A program made the position numbers and the translations under genes. A stretch of 64,000 nt of DNA from positions 1,674,001 to 1,738,000 of the forward strand of contig JAXBDG010000006.1 in assembly GCA_036320915.1 (NCBI GenBank). Direction: 5' to 3'. The DNA is from Linnemannia elongata (lineage: Eukaryota; Mortierellomycota; Mortierellomycetes; Mortierellales; Mortierellaceae). The notes beneath the pieces are model-generated. The model had not been told where the DNA came from, made no database searches, and was given only the letters and a program-made list of their open reading frames with translations. Positions within the stretch are counted from its first letter, which is position 1. Every line of letters starts with the position of its first letter. Shown here in pieces: positions 32,911-44,999 of the stretch.

Positions 32911-35418
32911 CTAGCGGTAGATGAACTTGACGCGACTATCGGTGGCCAACAACTTGTCAAGGTCTCGTACACTACAGCCGAAATGAGTGCAAAGTTCATC
33001 GTAGTGGTGTTGACCATTCAAGCGTCTATCACCGGTACATTATAAACAATAGCAAAAGTCGTCAGCAAACACCTTTACGCCACGAGGTGAAAAAGTCATA
33101 AAACGAAGAGAGAGAGAGAGGGCACAGACGTTATATCAACTTACTTTCTGAGAGCAGGAGGTATCAAAACCCCTGAAGCCGAGTCATTGGACGACCCTTG
33201 TTGGTGCTGGTGTTGCTGCAGAGCGTGATGTTGCTGGGGATAAGTATGTTGATCTGTCGGTGCCAAGGTGTCACCATACATTTTCCTTTGGTTTGCTGTG
33301 GTAGCCGAAGGGGTATCGGGCCGATTTGGTACTCCCCCATTAGGTACAGTGGCAGTTGCAGTCGAGGGTGTAAGGGCAGCAGTGGCTGGTGATGGTGCTG
33401 ACACGATTGCCGAGCTGGGTGCAGCCTGTCCATTCACTGGTTGTGGCGCGTGTAGCTTGGCGGAGGAAGGTGCTGAGGAAGGTGCTGAGCCGGAATTCGC
33501 TGGATCATAGTAGTCCAGAACGGGGTATTTGTGCACCCTGTAAAGGAACCCCTTGATGACACCAAAGGATATGAAGCGCCTGAATAAGAGGTAGGGAAAT
33601 TGTGTGTACGGATTAAGTCAAAAGGAAGTTATAACGTTTTGTACGCGTCATATAAACAGTGTTAGCAGATTGGACCCTTTACCTCACGTCAATGTTGTAG
33701 TCCGCTATTTGGTTCTGCTCAATCCAATCCTGAAGAACGACGCCGTATTGAAGGGAGCAGTAGAGTGAAAATATTTTGGCGAAGGATGGAGCGTGCATAT
33801 CTAAGATGTTCACCATGGATCAGCTCCGGTTAGACACCTTGTAAAAGAACCACCAGCAATGTAGACTGTGTAAAGAATGATAGAAATGCAACATACCTGG
33901 CAATGTGACATACGCGACACACTCATATTGTAGGGCAACATCCTCTGTGAGTCGCATCATCTCCATCTTGACGGCGTAGATATTCTTGAACTGGAACAAG
34001 TCGACCATGATGATGCAACCGTAATACAGTAAGTGCTCCATGCACATCCTAGCGAGTCCTGTTTCCACATCGGCGTACTCTGCAATCTTCTTGACTGAGT
34101 TGACACCGTTGATGTATCCTGTGATCCTTTGCATCGTCATGTCCCAATTGACATCTGTCAACGCTTCCAGGTTGACTGTCGAGATGGGTACCTGGTAGTC
34201 GTAAACTGGCGCTGGGTTAGGGTATGTCGGAAACAGTTTTAAGTTGATTGTGTTAGCAGTATCTAAAGGGTCAAGATCAGCAACTGTTAGTGGAGGTTCA
34301 TAATACATTCATGCCAACAACAGGTCGGCACATGGAAGCCTCTAATAATTGCAACGAGACTTACCGATAGGAATCTGGCACTCGCAATAGCTATTGAGAT
34401 CCTCGATCAATTGCTCAATCAAGTTTTGCATCCCACTGCCGTCAGCCTGCAGCTGATCCATCAAGGAGGGTGCTGCCTGCGGTTTCACCTTGGCGACATC
34501 TGTTGGTCCACTGTTTGTGGCTCCTGGATTCGTTGTGGATCTGGCAGGATGGAATGGCGAGGACGACGGTGGGGCTGTCAATATTGATCCAATGCTGTTG
34601 CCTGACATAGAAGGGGGCGAGGAGACAATTGCCGCGTAGGTAATGCTACCGGACGTAAACCCTGTTCCTGGTCCTGCCGTAGATTGTCCCTCCTTTGATG
34701 CGGGTGGCAATGTGGCTGCGGATGAACCATTGGCTGTAAGGTCGATGGGTGCTGTGAATGCGTTTGACATTGAAGGCGAGGCAGAGCCAGTGGTAGCAGT
34801 CGATCCATGTGTTTGTACACTGGTGGAATCGGGCTTGTTGATGCTAAGGTCGGAAGTACCTTCTCTGATAGTCTCCAAAGGTCCTTGTCCATTGACAGCG
34901 AGTTGCTGAGCCGAAGTTGTTGTCGCGCTGCCTGATGTGGTGGTTGTCACTACAGCCGTGCTCGTTCCTGAAGGTGCCGAGATAGATGGTGTAGAATTGA
35001 GGCTGGCCAATCCTCCAATGTCCATCATCGCCAGCCGTGTCTGTCGACTAAGGAACTCGCTCTCCTTCTCCAAAGCCTTGAGGACTCGCGCCATTTTCCG
35101 AACAACAGGCTCGTACGACGAAATCTCGGCGTCTTTGTCAAAGACAAAGGCGAGGTTGAACATAAGAGCATTTCTCTGGAACTTTTTGTGCTCAAGGTTG
35201 ATCGGGTAGCCGATGACCTTGCAGGTTGGGGTTGAGATGGTGACGAGTTTGGCGCAGAGTTCGACCTTTGGGATGAGGTATTCGGAGATGGAGTCAAAGT
35301 CTACGAGGGGTGAAGACTTGGATAGAATTGAACCCTCGGGTACCTCGTAGAGGACCTTGGGGCCCTGGGTGGGGTGAAAGGTGCAGTAGAAGATGGAGAG
35401 CAGTCGAGGGAATCCCAT
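32911..35418 (-). CDS. NPR2: Npr2/NPRL2, subunit of SEACIT (GATOR1)
   Basis: Five exons (34365-35418, 33897-34262, 33683-33800, 33145-33579, 32911-33025) give 695 residues. The N-terminal longin-like domain starts MGFPRLLSIFYCTFHPTQGP and contains CKVIGYPINLEHKKFQRNAL and NLAFVFDKDAEISSYEP. After a Ser/Thr/Gly-rich insertion (~150-320) the family resumes with QIPIDTANTINLKLF, NWDMTMQRITGYINGVNSVK, MCMEHLLYYGCIIMVDLFQF and SLYCSLQYG. It ends in the HHYDELCTHFGCSV / LLATDSRVKFIYR winged helix after a second Pro/Ser/Gln insertion. Npr2 with Npr3 and Iml1 forms the GAP that turns off Gtr1/RagA and so TORC1 when amino acids are short. The insertions make it longer than human NPRL2 (380). It is divergent from TIM13, with 195 bp between starts. 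Confidence 0.95.
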
Positions 35419-35613
35419 CAAGACAGAGGCGTGGACGTTTGTTGGCTAAAAGCACAGGCAAAGTACAAAGGAAACTGTGTAAAGATACTCGAATAGTGGC
35501 GTTTAATGGGAAATTAACTTGTGCGATCGCATTCCCTTCCGTCCGTCACATAGGCCTTAGGGCCTTAAGTTTGATCTGATCACCACTTTACCATCACACT
35601 TACACTTAAAACC
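35419..35613. promoter_or_regulatory. compact bidirectional promoter of NPR2 and TIM13
   Basis: Only 195 bp separate the two start codons. A TTTTAG 11-bp-scale motif just upstream of the NPR2 ATG could be a UTR splice acceptor. A TTAGGGCCTTAA palindrome-like element lies mid-way (about 35557-35568). Confidence 0.5.
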
Positions 35614-36302
35614 ATGTCTGACTTTGGAAACTACGGCGGCGGCTCCATGGTGCGTAGCAAGGACTTCAAGGACACTGATCGATCGAGTCTTCTTGAAACT
35701 GAGCGATCGACCGAATCTTTAGTCGTTAGGTTGATCTCCTTGTACACGATCCCTCGGACCTGCAAACTGACGACGAACTTTTTACAACACGATAGGAGGC
35801 CAAGAAGCAGCAGGTCATGGACCAGGTCCGCAGCGAGCTCGCTCTCGCTAACGCTCAGGAGTTGATCAACGTATGTATCATGGAGGCTTGACCGTAAGGG
35901 ACGGAGTACATTTAAGCAGGACATCAATGCTGACCTGCCATTCGGACTATCTCATTTCTATGTCATAGAAAATCAACGAGAAGTGCTTCGCCAAGTGCGT
36001 GACCAAACCCGGCGCCAAGTTGAGCGGTGGCGAGCAGGTCAGTTCCTTGTAGCATTGTATTTGAATTCTCTTTATGACCCTATTAGTATCGACGACCGGA
36101 CTCTAACTCGCCAGCGCACATTCTTGCCTTCCATTTGGTCTGTTGACGTCCCACATATTTACCGTATCGACATTCGCTATTCCATGGCCAACAGGACTGC
36201 CTCTCCAAGTGCATGGATCGCTACATGGAGGCATGGAACATAGTCTCCCGCACCTACATCAACCGCGTCCAGCGCGAGTCGCAGAACGCTGGTGGCATGT
36301 AA
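35614..36302 (+). CDS. TIM13: Tim13, small TIM chaperone of the mitochondrial intermembrane space
   Basis: Four short exons (35614-35649, 35796-35870, 35969-36037, 36195-36302), all in phase 0, give 95 residues. The twin CX3C motif is complete: CFAKC, 14 residues, CLSKC, followed by [20 protein letters not shown]. The N-terminal helix reads [20 protein letters not shown], and [11 protein letters not shown] between the cysteine pairs is typical of Tim13. With Tim8 it forms a hexamer that carries hydrophobic precursors across the intermembrane space. Four exons for 95 codons shows how intron-dense this genome is. Confidence 0.96.
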
Positions 36303-37113
36303 ATTCATCAACCCTCGCCTAGTTTCTCAACCCACCTCGCATCTTTCTTCCATCGACACATCACATCATAGACCATTTCATTGTTTTCTTGTATAAACAT
36401 TTGATTGTACATCTACAGACTCTCTTTGACATTACATTTGTCACCACAGGATAATTTTCAATGGTTGCGCTTGAGGGATGCGGCAGGATAGATATAGACA
36501 TAGGAGGTAGGAGGGGTTTATTTCATGCATTTCATAGATTGTGTAGGACGTGATCGGTTGGGAGGACTTTTACCGTATCGCGTTTTTGGGATGGTCGAGT
36601 TACGTCAAGGCGCTACAACTCGAGCCGAGGATTTGTTTATTTGTTTGTGTTTCTCGTTCAACAATTGAAGATCAAGGGACAGCCGAAGGACAGAGAAAGA
36701 AAACACACACCTACACACACGAGCGAAATGCATTCTCGCACACTGACCCTCATTCGGTGTTGGCCTTTGGGGGGTTCACAGAACACCAGGGGTAGGGGAT
36801 TTCTGGGGGTGGACGAATATACAAAAAATCCAAGGGGCTGACAACTTTTGGAGAAGCTCTCTGGCTCTTCTAAGGTTGAAAAGGAGCGTGGAAGTTGTCC
36901 TCGGTGTTCTTGTTACTGGCACATGCAAATATATCCCGGGGTATCTGAACTTGCCACCCATAAAAGAGTCGCTGCTTTGTGCCACTTTTTTGTTTCTCAA
37001 AACTGCTCTCAACTCTTTTGTACTCCACAACTCCTCCACAGAAAAAACTCCGGCCCACTTCACACTTTCGTCTCACGAACACATCACCCTTCGCACCATA
37101 TCTCGTGTACACA
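36303..37113. other. intergenic region, no gene seen
   Basis: The left part is the TIM13 3' UTR and the right part the leader of the oxygenase-domain gene. Nothing else is recognisable. Confidence 0.6.
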
Positions 37114-38772
37114 ATGTCCTGTCCGGCAGGATTCTGTTTCGACACCGAGCGGCGTAAGGCTCCCTTTGCTGCCATCACCGAAACCTTACAACCCGGTCAA
37201 CGCTTTCAGTTCTGGGACTACGACATCATGTGGACAGAGATGCACCTCCCCGCCAGCCGCCTTGAGCCTTTACGCAAGATCGGCGATCCCCTGGCTGATA
37301 ACGCGTTGGAGGTCCTCAAGGTCAAGCAAGGGGAGGACGCCTTCAGGGCCTTGATCGCATATGTTTCTCAACCCGAAGAGAAACAAGAGAGTTCTGCACC
37401 TCGTCTGCTGATGCAGCAGCTCATGACAGTCCCTGAATGGGTGAATTGGGAGCAGGTCAAACGTGGCCAAGAAGTGTATTGGTATGCATGCCTTGTGCTC
37501 GATCCTCATCGATGACTCCACTTTTTTTCTCAGCTTTTCCACCCCTTTTCCTTACCTGAATATGTGCTTTTCCTACCCCTGAAGCTTTCTGTCAATTCTT
37601 CTTTCTTCAAACATTCAGTCTTGATCCGATACCACGACTCTCGACCGTATATCGCTCCACGCTTGTTTCGTAGCAAAAGTGTTTGCCACAAATAGTTTAT
37701 TCATTTGAAACTTCATCAATATCAATTTAGGCGCTATTGTCTCTTCATCTCCCACGCGCTACTTCACTTTTCTCTTGCTGGTGGATTCTCCGTGCCCAAG
37801 ATAACCAAGGTCCTCAACTCGACTGGCTACCTATCCGGTAAAAAGACCAAGGAGCGCGTCCTCGAGACCTCGCAGTTCGTCCTCGACGTCGTCCACTCGA
37901 TCGATTACCTCCAACCAGGGACAGGCGTCGCCTGGGAGTCGATCGTCCAAGTTCGATTTCTTCACGCCAGCGTTCGCGCCCGTCTGTCCAAGATTAGTCG
38001 GGCCCATTCAAAGTACTATAATGTCGAGGAGCACGGCGTGCCGATCAACCAAGAGGATCTCCTGGCTACCATGTTCTCCTTCTCCAATACCATGTGGAGG
38101 GTGATGGACTTCAAGTTAGGAGTCCACATGACGACTCAAGAGCGTGAAGACTATCTTCATCTATGGCGCTACATTGGCCACATGATGGGTGTCGACGATG
38201 TCCTTGGCGCTGCCCGTACACCCGAGAGAGCCGATGCCTGTCTCGAATCAATTGTCCTCCACCTGACAGATCCAGACGACGAGAGTGGACGCATGTGTGC
38301 GACCCTTCTCCAGAACATGGCGCCTAAACCGACCATACCTGTCAAGATTATCAAGGCGATTGGCTTGCCTGACCCCTTCAAGATCCACATGGCCTTGGCC
38401 GAGCATCTACTGGGACCTGTCTTTTGGAAAGAGAGTGGACTGCCGCGTATGACAACTCCTTACAGGTTCGCCAAGCAGATGATTCTAAACTTTATGCTAC
38501 TTGATCTCTGGCTGGTGACAAAGTCGCCGTGGTGGTTCCGGAACCGGAGCCCTATAATCCGCAAGGCCCAGATGATGATAATTGCTAAAGAGATTGGGAA
38601 GCGGACCCAATTTGAGCTGAAAGAGGTGCCGCAGGATGGAGGGAAGGCGTATGATGGTCAGCCACTGGGTGGGCCCAGGAGGGACACAGATGGTGGTGGT
38701 GGTTCGTACTGGCCCAAGATGTTGACGATTGCTTCTGCTGCTGTCGGCTTGGCGATGATGCTTGCCCAGTAG
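37114..38772 (+). CDS. MpaB/Lcp-type (DUF2236) oxygenase-domain protein
   Basis: Two exons (37114-37481, 37731-38772) give 469 residues. The family core is visible from FQFWDYDIMWTEMHLPASRL through LAGGFSVPKITKVLNSTGYL, the WESIVQVRFLHASVRARL helix (with the conserved H-x3-R), INQEDLLATMFSFSNTMW, DYLHLWRYIGHMMGVDD and FKIHMALAEHLLGPVFWKES. This fits the ER-bound MpaB / rubber-oxygenase (latex clearing protein) catalytic domain, a helical fold that in studied members binds heme b and cleaves isoprenoid double bonds. The substrate here is unknown. A hydrophobic C-terminal segment (MLTIASAAVGLAMMLAQ) could be a tail anchor. No clustered biosynthetic genes are nearby, so it is probably a stand-alone lipid or isoprenoid enzyme. 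Confidence 0.87.
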
Positions 38773-38789
38773 TGATATGATGTTGGATG

Positions 38790-38795
38790 AATAAA
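38790..38795 (+). terminator. AATAAA poly(A) signal
   Basis: A canonical AATAAA lies 18 bp after the stop codon of the oxygenase-domain gene. Confidence 0.5.
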
Positions 38796-38957
38796 GCTAC
38801 AGGGGGTCGAAATTCCATTGTATACAACATCAACTCTCTTTTTCTCTTTACTAGTCGTCTTGCCGGTAAGATATGAACCAAAAAAGTATCATGAAGATGA
38901 ATTGTTCACTTACAATCGCAGGTCTCGCCAAAATTGCCACCAAAAAGGGAAAAAAAA

Positions 38958-38965
38958 TGACGTCA
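38958..38965. promoter_or_regulatory. TGACGTCA, perfect CRE palindrome
   Basis: The 8-bp ATF/CREB consensus lies 269 bp before the SGF73 start codon and 8 bp before a long hairpin. One such 8-mer is expected by chance about once per 65 kb, so it is suggestive only. Confidence 0.4.
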
Positions 38966-38972
38966 CAAAGGT

Positions 38973-39043
38973 GGGGGAAGAATGGAGTAGTCAAAATGTG
39001 AAAATTGTTCATTTTCACATTTTGACTACTCCATCCTTCCCCC
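38973..39043. repeat. 33-bp inverted repeat with 5-base loop
   Basis: The arms 38973-39005 and 39011-39043 are reverse complements with one mismatch (position 38981 against 39035), separated by the loop TGTTC. The arms start GGGGGAAG and contain GGAGTAGTCAAAATGTG. It lies between the oxygenase-domain gene and SGF73. A transcript from either strand would fold into a very stable hairpin. Confidence 0.97.
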
Positions 39044-39233
39044 TCTCCCAATTGTACGAGGCTCTGTGTGCGCCTTCCATCAACAGCCATCGTCAACCAT
39101 ACCAACCATTCATCCGTCTCTCCACACAGCCAATCATCATACACATATACCAACTCCACACTCATCGTCCTCCTTCCTTCTACCCCTTTGTTTGCCCTCA
39201 CCTATATCACGTACAAACAACACACACGACCAA

Positions 39234-41241
39234 ATGACTGGAACTCCTCCAGGTAAACAACAGCACCCAACCCACAAAATAATAACAATAAAAATTCACC
39301 GCCTTCGCCCACTTTCCTCTCGACCGGGATCCAGCAAGGGAACACTAACTACACAACCCAACGCAATGTGATCACAATCGCATCTCGGACATGATACAAG
39401 TTTAGACACGAACACACAACCCTGACCTTTATTCATACACCGCTTCGTTCTTTTAAACAATTAGCTGGCTGGGAAGCCCTGAACGACAGGCAAACTGGCT
39501 TGCTCATGGACCAGCGGAGAGAAATTGAGCTCGCAGAAGCAGGTAAAATAGACCAACCCTCCCTCCCGCCTCTTAGCCTCTCCGGCTCTCCGCCTCTCCT
39601 CTTCCTTTCCTTTGCCCTCGACCATCTTGATATTTGAGTTTTTTTGAAAAGCGCGTTCTGTTATTTTATATGCCGAGCTTATTTATAACGGAGGCCCTTT
39701 TTGTTTGTATCGACGTAGGAATTCTGAACAATGCTCAAACTCTTCTTGGGGCAGACACGGTCGATTCGCTTTCAGGACTCGTCAACCCACAAACGCTTGC
39801 AGTCTTTCGGGAACAGGATCGCTGGAAGAAACTGCCTCGGGGATCTACATCACACGCTGCCTCAGCAGCACCTCTTAGCCACGATCTCTTTAAAAATTCG
39901 GCTTCGTGGATCGGGATTCGATCACAGCTGGATGCTGAAGGTAAATTATTGACTGCCTTATCAGATCGGGACTAGTAAAAAAGATTGTCTTAAAGGGTAT
40001 GTATGGAGGTTAACCTTTTATCTTATCCTCATTCTCTGGAACAATAGAGCATTGCGAACTTGCTGACAATGTCACTCAATCTCAAGGGAAATCAAAGGCA
40101 CCCACTGCGTCACGTCTAGAATTCAAGGAGATGAAGACATATGGAGGCATGCCCATGACGGATGAAGTTGTGATCGTGACTTGTATCCACTGCGACAAGC
40201 CCATGATCCCCAGTGCCGTCAAGGAGCATCGAGGTAATATATTTGGTTATACTTAATTCTATATGAACATGAGTCATTTTGTGTTATCGTGGCAAAGTGA
40301 TATTTACCAGATCATTTTGACTTTTTGTTACTTGTTAGGCAAATGTAAGGCATCGGCAGTGGAACCAGCACCTGCGGCGCCAACCTTGGTGATCCGTACC
40401 GATGCGTTGGAGAAGAAGCCTGAAACAAAGACCAAGAAGAGAAAGGAATCCGTCGTGATTGAAGGTACAATCTTGTCTATATATGTCGTGGATGACCAGA
40501 TATGAGCTAAATGTTTTCATGAATTGGACCCTAACATATATGACAATTACTTCTATGGTTAATAGAACCGGAGACGCCTGTGTCGGCGGTTGAGATGTCG
40601 CCTCCTCCTGCGTCGGTGCCAGAGAAGAAGCCATCAGAGAAGAAACAAAAGATCGCCAAGATCGCCAAGGTCAAGCCGCCTGGTCGCGTCAAGGGGCCTC
40701 TGGACTTGGATAAGCAGTGCGGTGTTGTTCCCTCGATTGGCGCACCTCCTTGTGCTCGTTCATTGACCTGCAAGAGCCACTCCATGTCGTCCAAGAGAGC
40801 TGTTGAGGGTAGATCAAGACCCTATGACGTTCTCCTTGGAATGTACCAAAAGAAGCCAATGCCTGGTATGTTGGTTGTGTCATTAGGATGTAATAGCTTT
40901 CAGATGCAAGCTTATTTTTTTTGTCAATTTTGAAGGCAATGGCTGAACAATTTAAACTCTTCCTTCGTTTAGTCAAAGATGAAAAGATCAACCGAGATTC
41001 TGAAGCTCCGCTTGCTGACAAGGAGGACGTCAACGTGGACTCTGATGAGGAGTACACGGATCTGCTGGATGCGGTGAGAAGCTACGAGCCCCAACCCTTG
41101 GCAGCCCGACCCATGACATACATGCGACGACGCAACAACTGCTATCGAATCAGGGACTTGTTCCTCGACGCGCTCAAGGGACCGTGCCGCCCGATCATTC
41201 CTAGCGGCTCAGCCCACGACCAGTCGACTATGCACCTCTGA
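39234..41241 (+). CDS. SGF73: SAGA subunit Sgf73 / ataxin-7-like (SCA7 domain)
   Basis: Seven exons (39234-39252, 39465-39542, 39719-39940, 40048-40233, 40339-40464, 40566-40865, 40973-41241), every intron in phase 1, give 399 residues. A zinc knuckle C152-x2-C155-x11-H167-x3-C171 ([20 protein letters not shown]) precedes a Lys/Pro linker and the SCA7 domain (~248-308) with [31 protein letters not shown] and [16 protein letters not shown]. Sgf73 tethers the Ubp8 deubiquitinating module to SAGA and takes part in H2B deubiquitination and mRNA export. The N-terminal residues come from a 19-nt first exon; its start is supported by phase and by the splice into GWEALNDRQ. Confidence 0.93.
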
Positions 41242-41786
41242 TTAGAGATGCTTTCGTGAATGGAGCCGTCATGCTACCAAGGACCCGAATCTGCAACATT
41301 GCAATATTATGATATTATAATAACGCGTGTCCATCTATCTTGCTTCTCCCCTGGCATCTATTTTCTTCTCCCCTCTCTTTCCCTCCCCTGAGCGTGAACA
41401 CACATACACAATCGCTCCTTCTTACACACACACACAAAATATCGCTTGAGATAGCTTTTCATCTTCTCAAGATTCTCTGTAAAATACTTTAATGTACCAT
41501 TGTTTGCTAACTATTCATCGACTTTGCCCTTGACCTTGATCTTGTTTCATTTTTTATTTGTTTGTTGTATACCCGTGTGTTTGTTGATGTTGGCCTTGTT
41601 TGCTATTGTCGTGCTTGTTTGTGTTTGTGGTGTCTGTTTGCTCGAAGGGGAGTCGTGTTAGACATGATAGTTGTTCTTTTGGATTACATGAGTGGTTGTT
41701 GGTGGTGATACTCTCAAAAACAAGTTCTTGGAAATCGGTGTTTTTCTTTCTTGGAGTGTCGATCCATCCTGAAAGCACCGTTCTTG

Positions 41787-41827
<41 letters not shown>

Positions 41828-44800
41828 TCTCTCTCTCTCCTAGCTTTAGCTTGTGCTCTCAGGTTGGTGTTGATAAAACACCAAAAACGATGGAGTGGAT
41901 TACAGATCTTGGAGGACCTGGAAACAAACAAGGGCACGCCTGACGAATAATCTCTTCGATGAAAAAGAAAAATAGAACGCAACCCAAAAAAGGGTGATGA
42001 CAGACAAAGGTAGATGCAAGGGACTTCTCAGAAGGGGGTATTGAGAATAAAGAAAAACAGACTAACTCTCCAAGGGTCCATTGCACACCCTTCATTGGGC
42101 ACGTTTGGAGCGTTTGTGTTTTTTTTTTTTTTATGTTGTGATTGTTCATATTTATTTATTTATTTTTTCCCCCCCTCCGAAGGTATCAAGGGCAAAGGCA
42201 ATGAGCAAATGGCAGACAAAGATCTTCATCAAAAGGCACCATCCATGAGGTCATGTATAAAGTTCAGAGATGGGGCTCAACATTGTTCTCGTACATACTG
42301 AGAGTACCACCATGTCCTCATCACCCCCCTTGGACAACTTGACGAACAATTACACAATGTCTCTCCTACATCTCCCTTGTCCTTGTTTGATCGTGAACCC
42401 CCTTTGTAGTCGAAGAAACTCCGGGCATTTCATGAAGTCTGTGCTTCTGTAGAATGACGCGACTGACAGCAATTGATGAAATGGATGTGTTCCATATGGA
42501 GAAATTGTTCATGTTTGCCTACCAGCCCGTTGACAACTGACACGGTTATCAAACTCTCATTGAACTAAAGGGCGAAGCCCAAAGAACAAACTCTCCCTGT
42601 TGTTATTGTTGTTTTCGTTATGGCTCAGTTTGTTTATTACAAAATACCTCACTCTGCGAATGCAAGTAACGTCTGGGGTTTTCGGCAAATCGGATACCAA
42701 GAACTATGCGAACAATGAGAAAAGAATATAATCGAACAGCTTCGGCATATTGGTCATCCATCGCATTCCTTTCTCCCTGAAGCTTTGTTCTCTTTGTTTG
42801 TTTTCGTGTTTGGCCCTCTCTTCTTTTTGTTTTCGTTGGTGTTGAGATGCTCTCATCCTGAGGGGAAAAAGAAGAGGAGGTGTGTGTGCGTGAGAGTGAA
42901 AGATGAACATGAGCTAGTGCAAATCTGGTCATATGAGCCCCAGGAGCCACAGGAGGTTGCTTTTCCTTCCTCTCTTCGCTCTCTTTCTCTCTTCCATGGA
43001 CGCGTCTCTCATGGCCATTCATTATAATATCTGCAAGGGGGTCAGCAATACATTGTGCAATAGACGACATGAATTACAAGAAAAGGCTGTTTGTTAAGAT
43101 GTGAGAAGGCGAAGAAAAAAATGTGGATGTCTATTTTGCCTGGCATGGAAGATACCCCGATTAAGATGAAAAGAGCACAAATGCTTTGGGGTTTGCTTTT
43201 GTTCCATGCAAATGGTGTCAATGCCAAGGAGTACCCGTCTCTCTTTAATCATGCAGAAGTGCAGAATGATGATGCTTGATCATGTTCACTCCTCCCTTGC
43301 CCCCACTTTTCTGTCGCTCTTAGAAGACTTTCAAGGTCACTCGTTCATTAGGTTTTTTTTTTGCAAGTGCATGAAGTGGTGGGTTGACTGAAAACCTCAC
43401 GAGATCGTTTGTACTATACCTGTCTATCTGCTGTTCGAGCAGGAGATGATTTTGTTTTTAGTGGATTGAATGCATGCATTGTCGTACAAGATGTTGAGAA
43501 ACAAACACCAAACATTGCCATCTTTTTGAGGGGACGTTCTATGAGCGAAACGAGAAGCAGGAAGGAATGAGCGATGGATAGACGGGGAGAGAGTGAGGGA
43601 AGGGGAGTAAAAAGGCGATCTTGTTAAGTTGTTTTTGCGTTGTCGTCTCTGGTCGATTTTTTTTTTTTTTTTTTTTAATGTATGGGTGAGTGTGGGTGTT
43701 AGATTGTCCTGATTGTCCGATATTTTTTGCAGTCCTCCTTTTGCTGTTCTCTCCTTTTCTTTTTTTTCTTCTCTTCCCTTCACCCCCTCCACTTCTCTCT
43801 CCCTCTCTTTACCATTTCCATTTATCTCCCCCTCACTCTTACACGCGTACATATACACTTGCATCCATTTCTTTCAAACACGCACACACACACTTTGCCC
43901 AAAAAAGACGCTCGCACTCCTCTTGCTCTTCTTTCTCTTCTCCTCTTTCCTCTTCTCCTCTTCTCCTCTTCTCCTCTTCTCCTCCCACCCACACATACAC
44001 TCTCTCTCCTCACTCTCCAACTCGGACCCATCAGTGAACCCTTGGCAGGTATGTACGTCTTCGCTTGCTTTGTTGCCTTCTCTTACCTCGTTCTGATACA
44101 TCTATCTCAACACACACACACACACACACACAGATTATATCGCGTCTAATCCTGTTTCTGTGCGTTTGTGCCTTTACTCCTGGCCCGTTTTCCTCCTCTC
44201 GCCCACTTGCCACTTGTTGTTGATATGTGTTGTGTGTTGTGTATTGTGTATGTTTGATTATCTGTTATTGTTGTTGTCATCGTTGTTGCATGTTTGCCGC
44301 CCACACCCACACCCCGCCCCATTTATTATATCAGCATTTTTTTTTTTTCCTTTTTCCTTTCTTTTATTCCACACGCACTCCTCTCCACTCTCCCTCTCCT
44401 TTCAATTCTCCTTTTCCTTTTCCTTTTCCTTTTCCCTTTCTTTCTCTCTCCTTTCCTCCTCTTTCTCTTTGCTATCCTCTCCTTCTACAACTTCCTCTTC
44501 CTTCCTCCGCTACCTCTTTACCCTTTCCCTTCTCGCTTTCAGTTCTCTCCTCTTCAGCTCCCACGCACCTCTCCATCCTCCGCCCATTGTCCCGGGTCAT
44601 ACGCACACTTCCCATTTTCTCAGCATAAACCCAACTTTTCCACATTTACCTTTTTCGTTTTCTTCCCCTTCCTCGTTTCCTTCTTCCTTCTTCCTTCTTC
44701 CTTCCTTCTTCCTCCCTTGACCAACAGCTACCCTTTCGTTGTTCAACAAAACACTCACACTCTCAACTATCTCTCTTTGTTTTCTTCTCTGACCCTTTCC

Positions 44801-44999
44801 TGGTACCTTTCACGTCTTCTTCGTCCTGCGTCTCACAAACCAACAGAGAGTCAAAATCAGAACGCGGCAGATCGATAACAGCAACAAGGCAAACACTGAT
44901 CAACACTGCACAACCGCCCTTACTCTCCCATCAAGCACCGACGAACAGCAGCCTGTCTGACTCTCCTACAACATTATTTACGAAAGAGAGAGTAGCTGA
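41242..44999. other. 3.8-kb intergenic region, no gene seen
   Basis: No convincing coding frame was found on either strand. The right 1.3 kb (43690-44990) is extremely pyrimidine-rich on the + strand and probably forms the promoter and leader of the RING-RRM gene. It includes a CTCTTCTCCT array (43940-43985), (CA)n at 44109-44132 and CCTTTT repeats at 44405-44440. A GTATGT donor at 44049 and a CAACAG acceptor at 44841-44846 could bound a 798-nt UTR intron. Poly-T lies near 43657-43677. Confidence 0.55.
41791..41839. repeat. (CT)n microsatellite
   Basis: A run of CT dinucleotides of about 49 bp with one interruption lies downstream of SGF73. Confidence 0.95.

Noticed and set aside
14974..38772. 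Secondary-metabolite cluster around the MpaB-type oxygenase gene
   Set aside because: Neighbours are housekeeping genes; no synthase, prenyltransferase or tailoring set is present.
42618..43070. 150-codon frame on the - strand
   Set aside because: Composition is biased (Lys/Arg/Ser/Thr/His), with no motif, no splice support and no neighbour logic.
43690..44878. Several 115-190-codon Ser/Phe/Leu/Pro frames
   Set aside because: Pyrimidine-only DNA has no stop codons, so long frames are expected; they overlap each other in all three frames.
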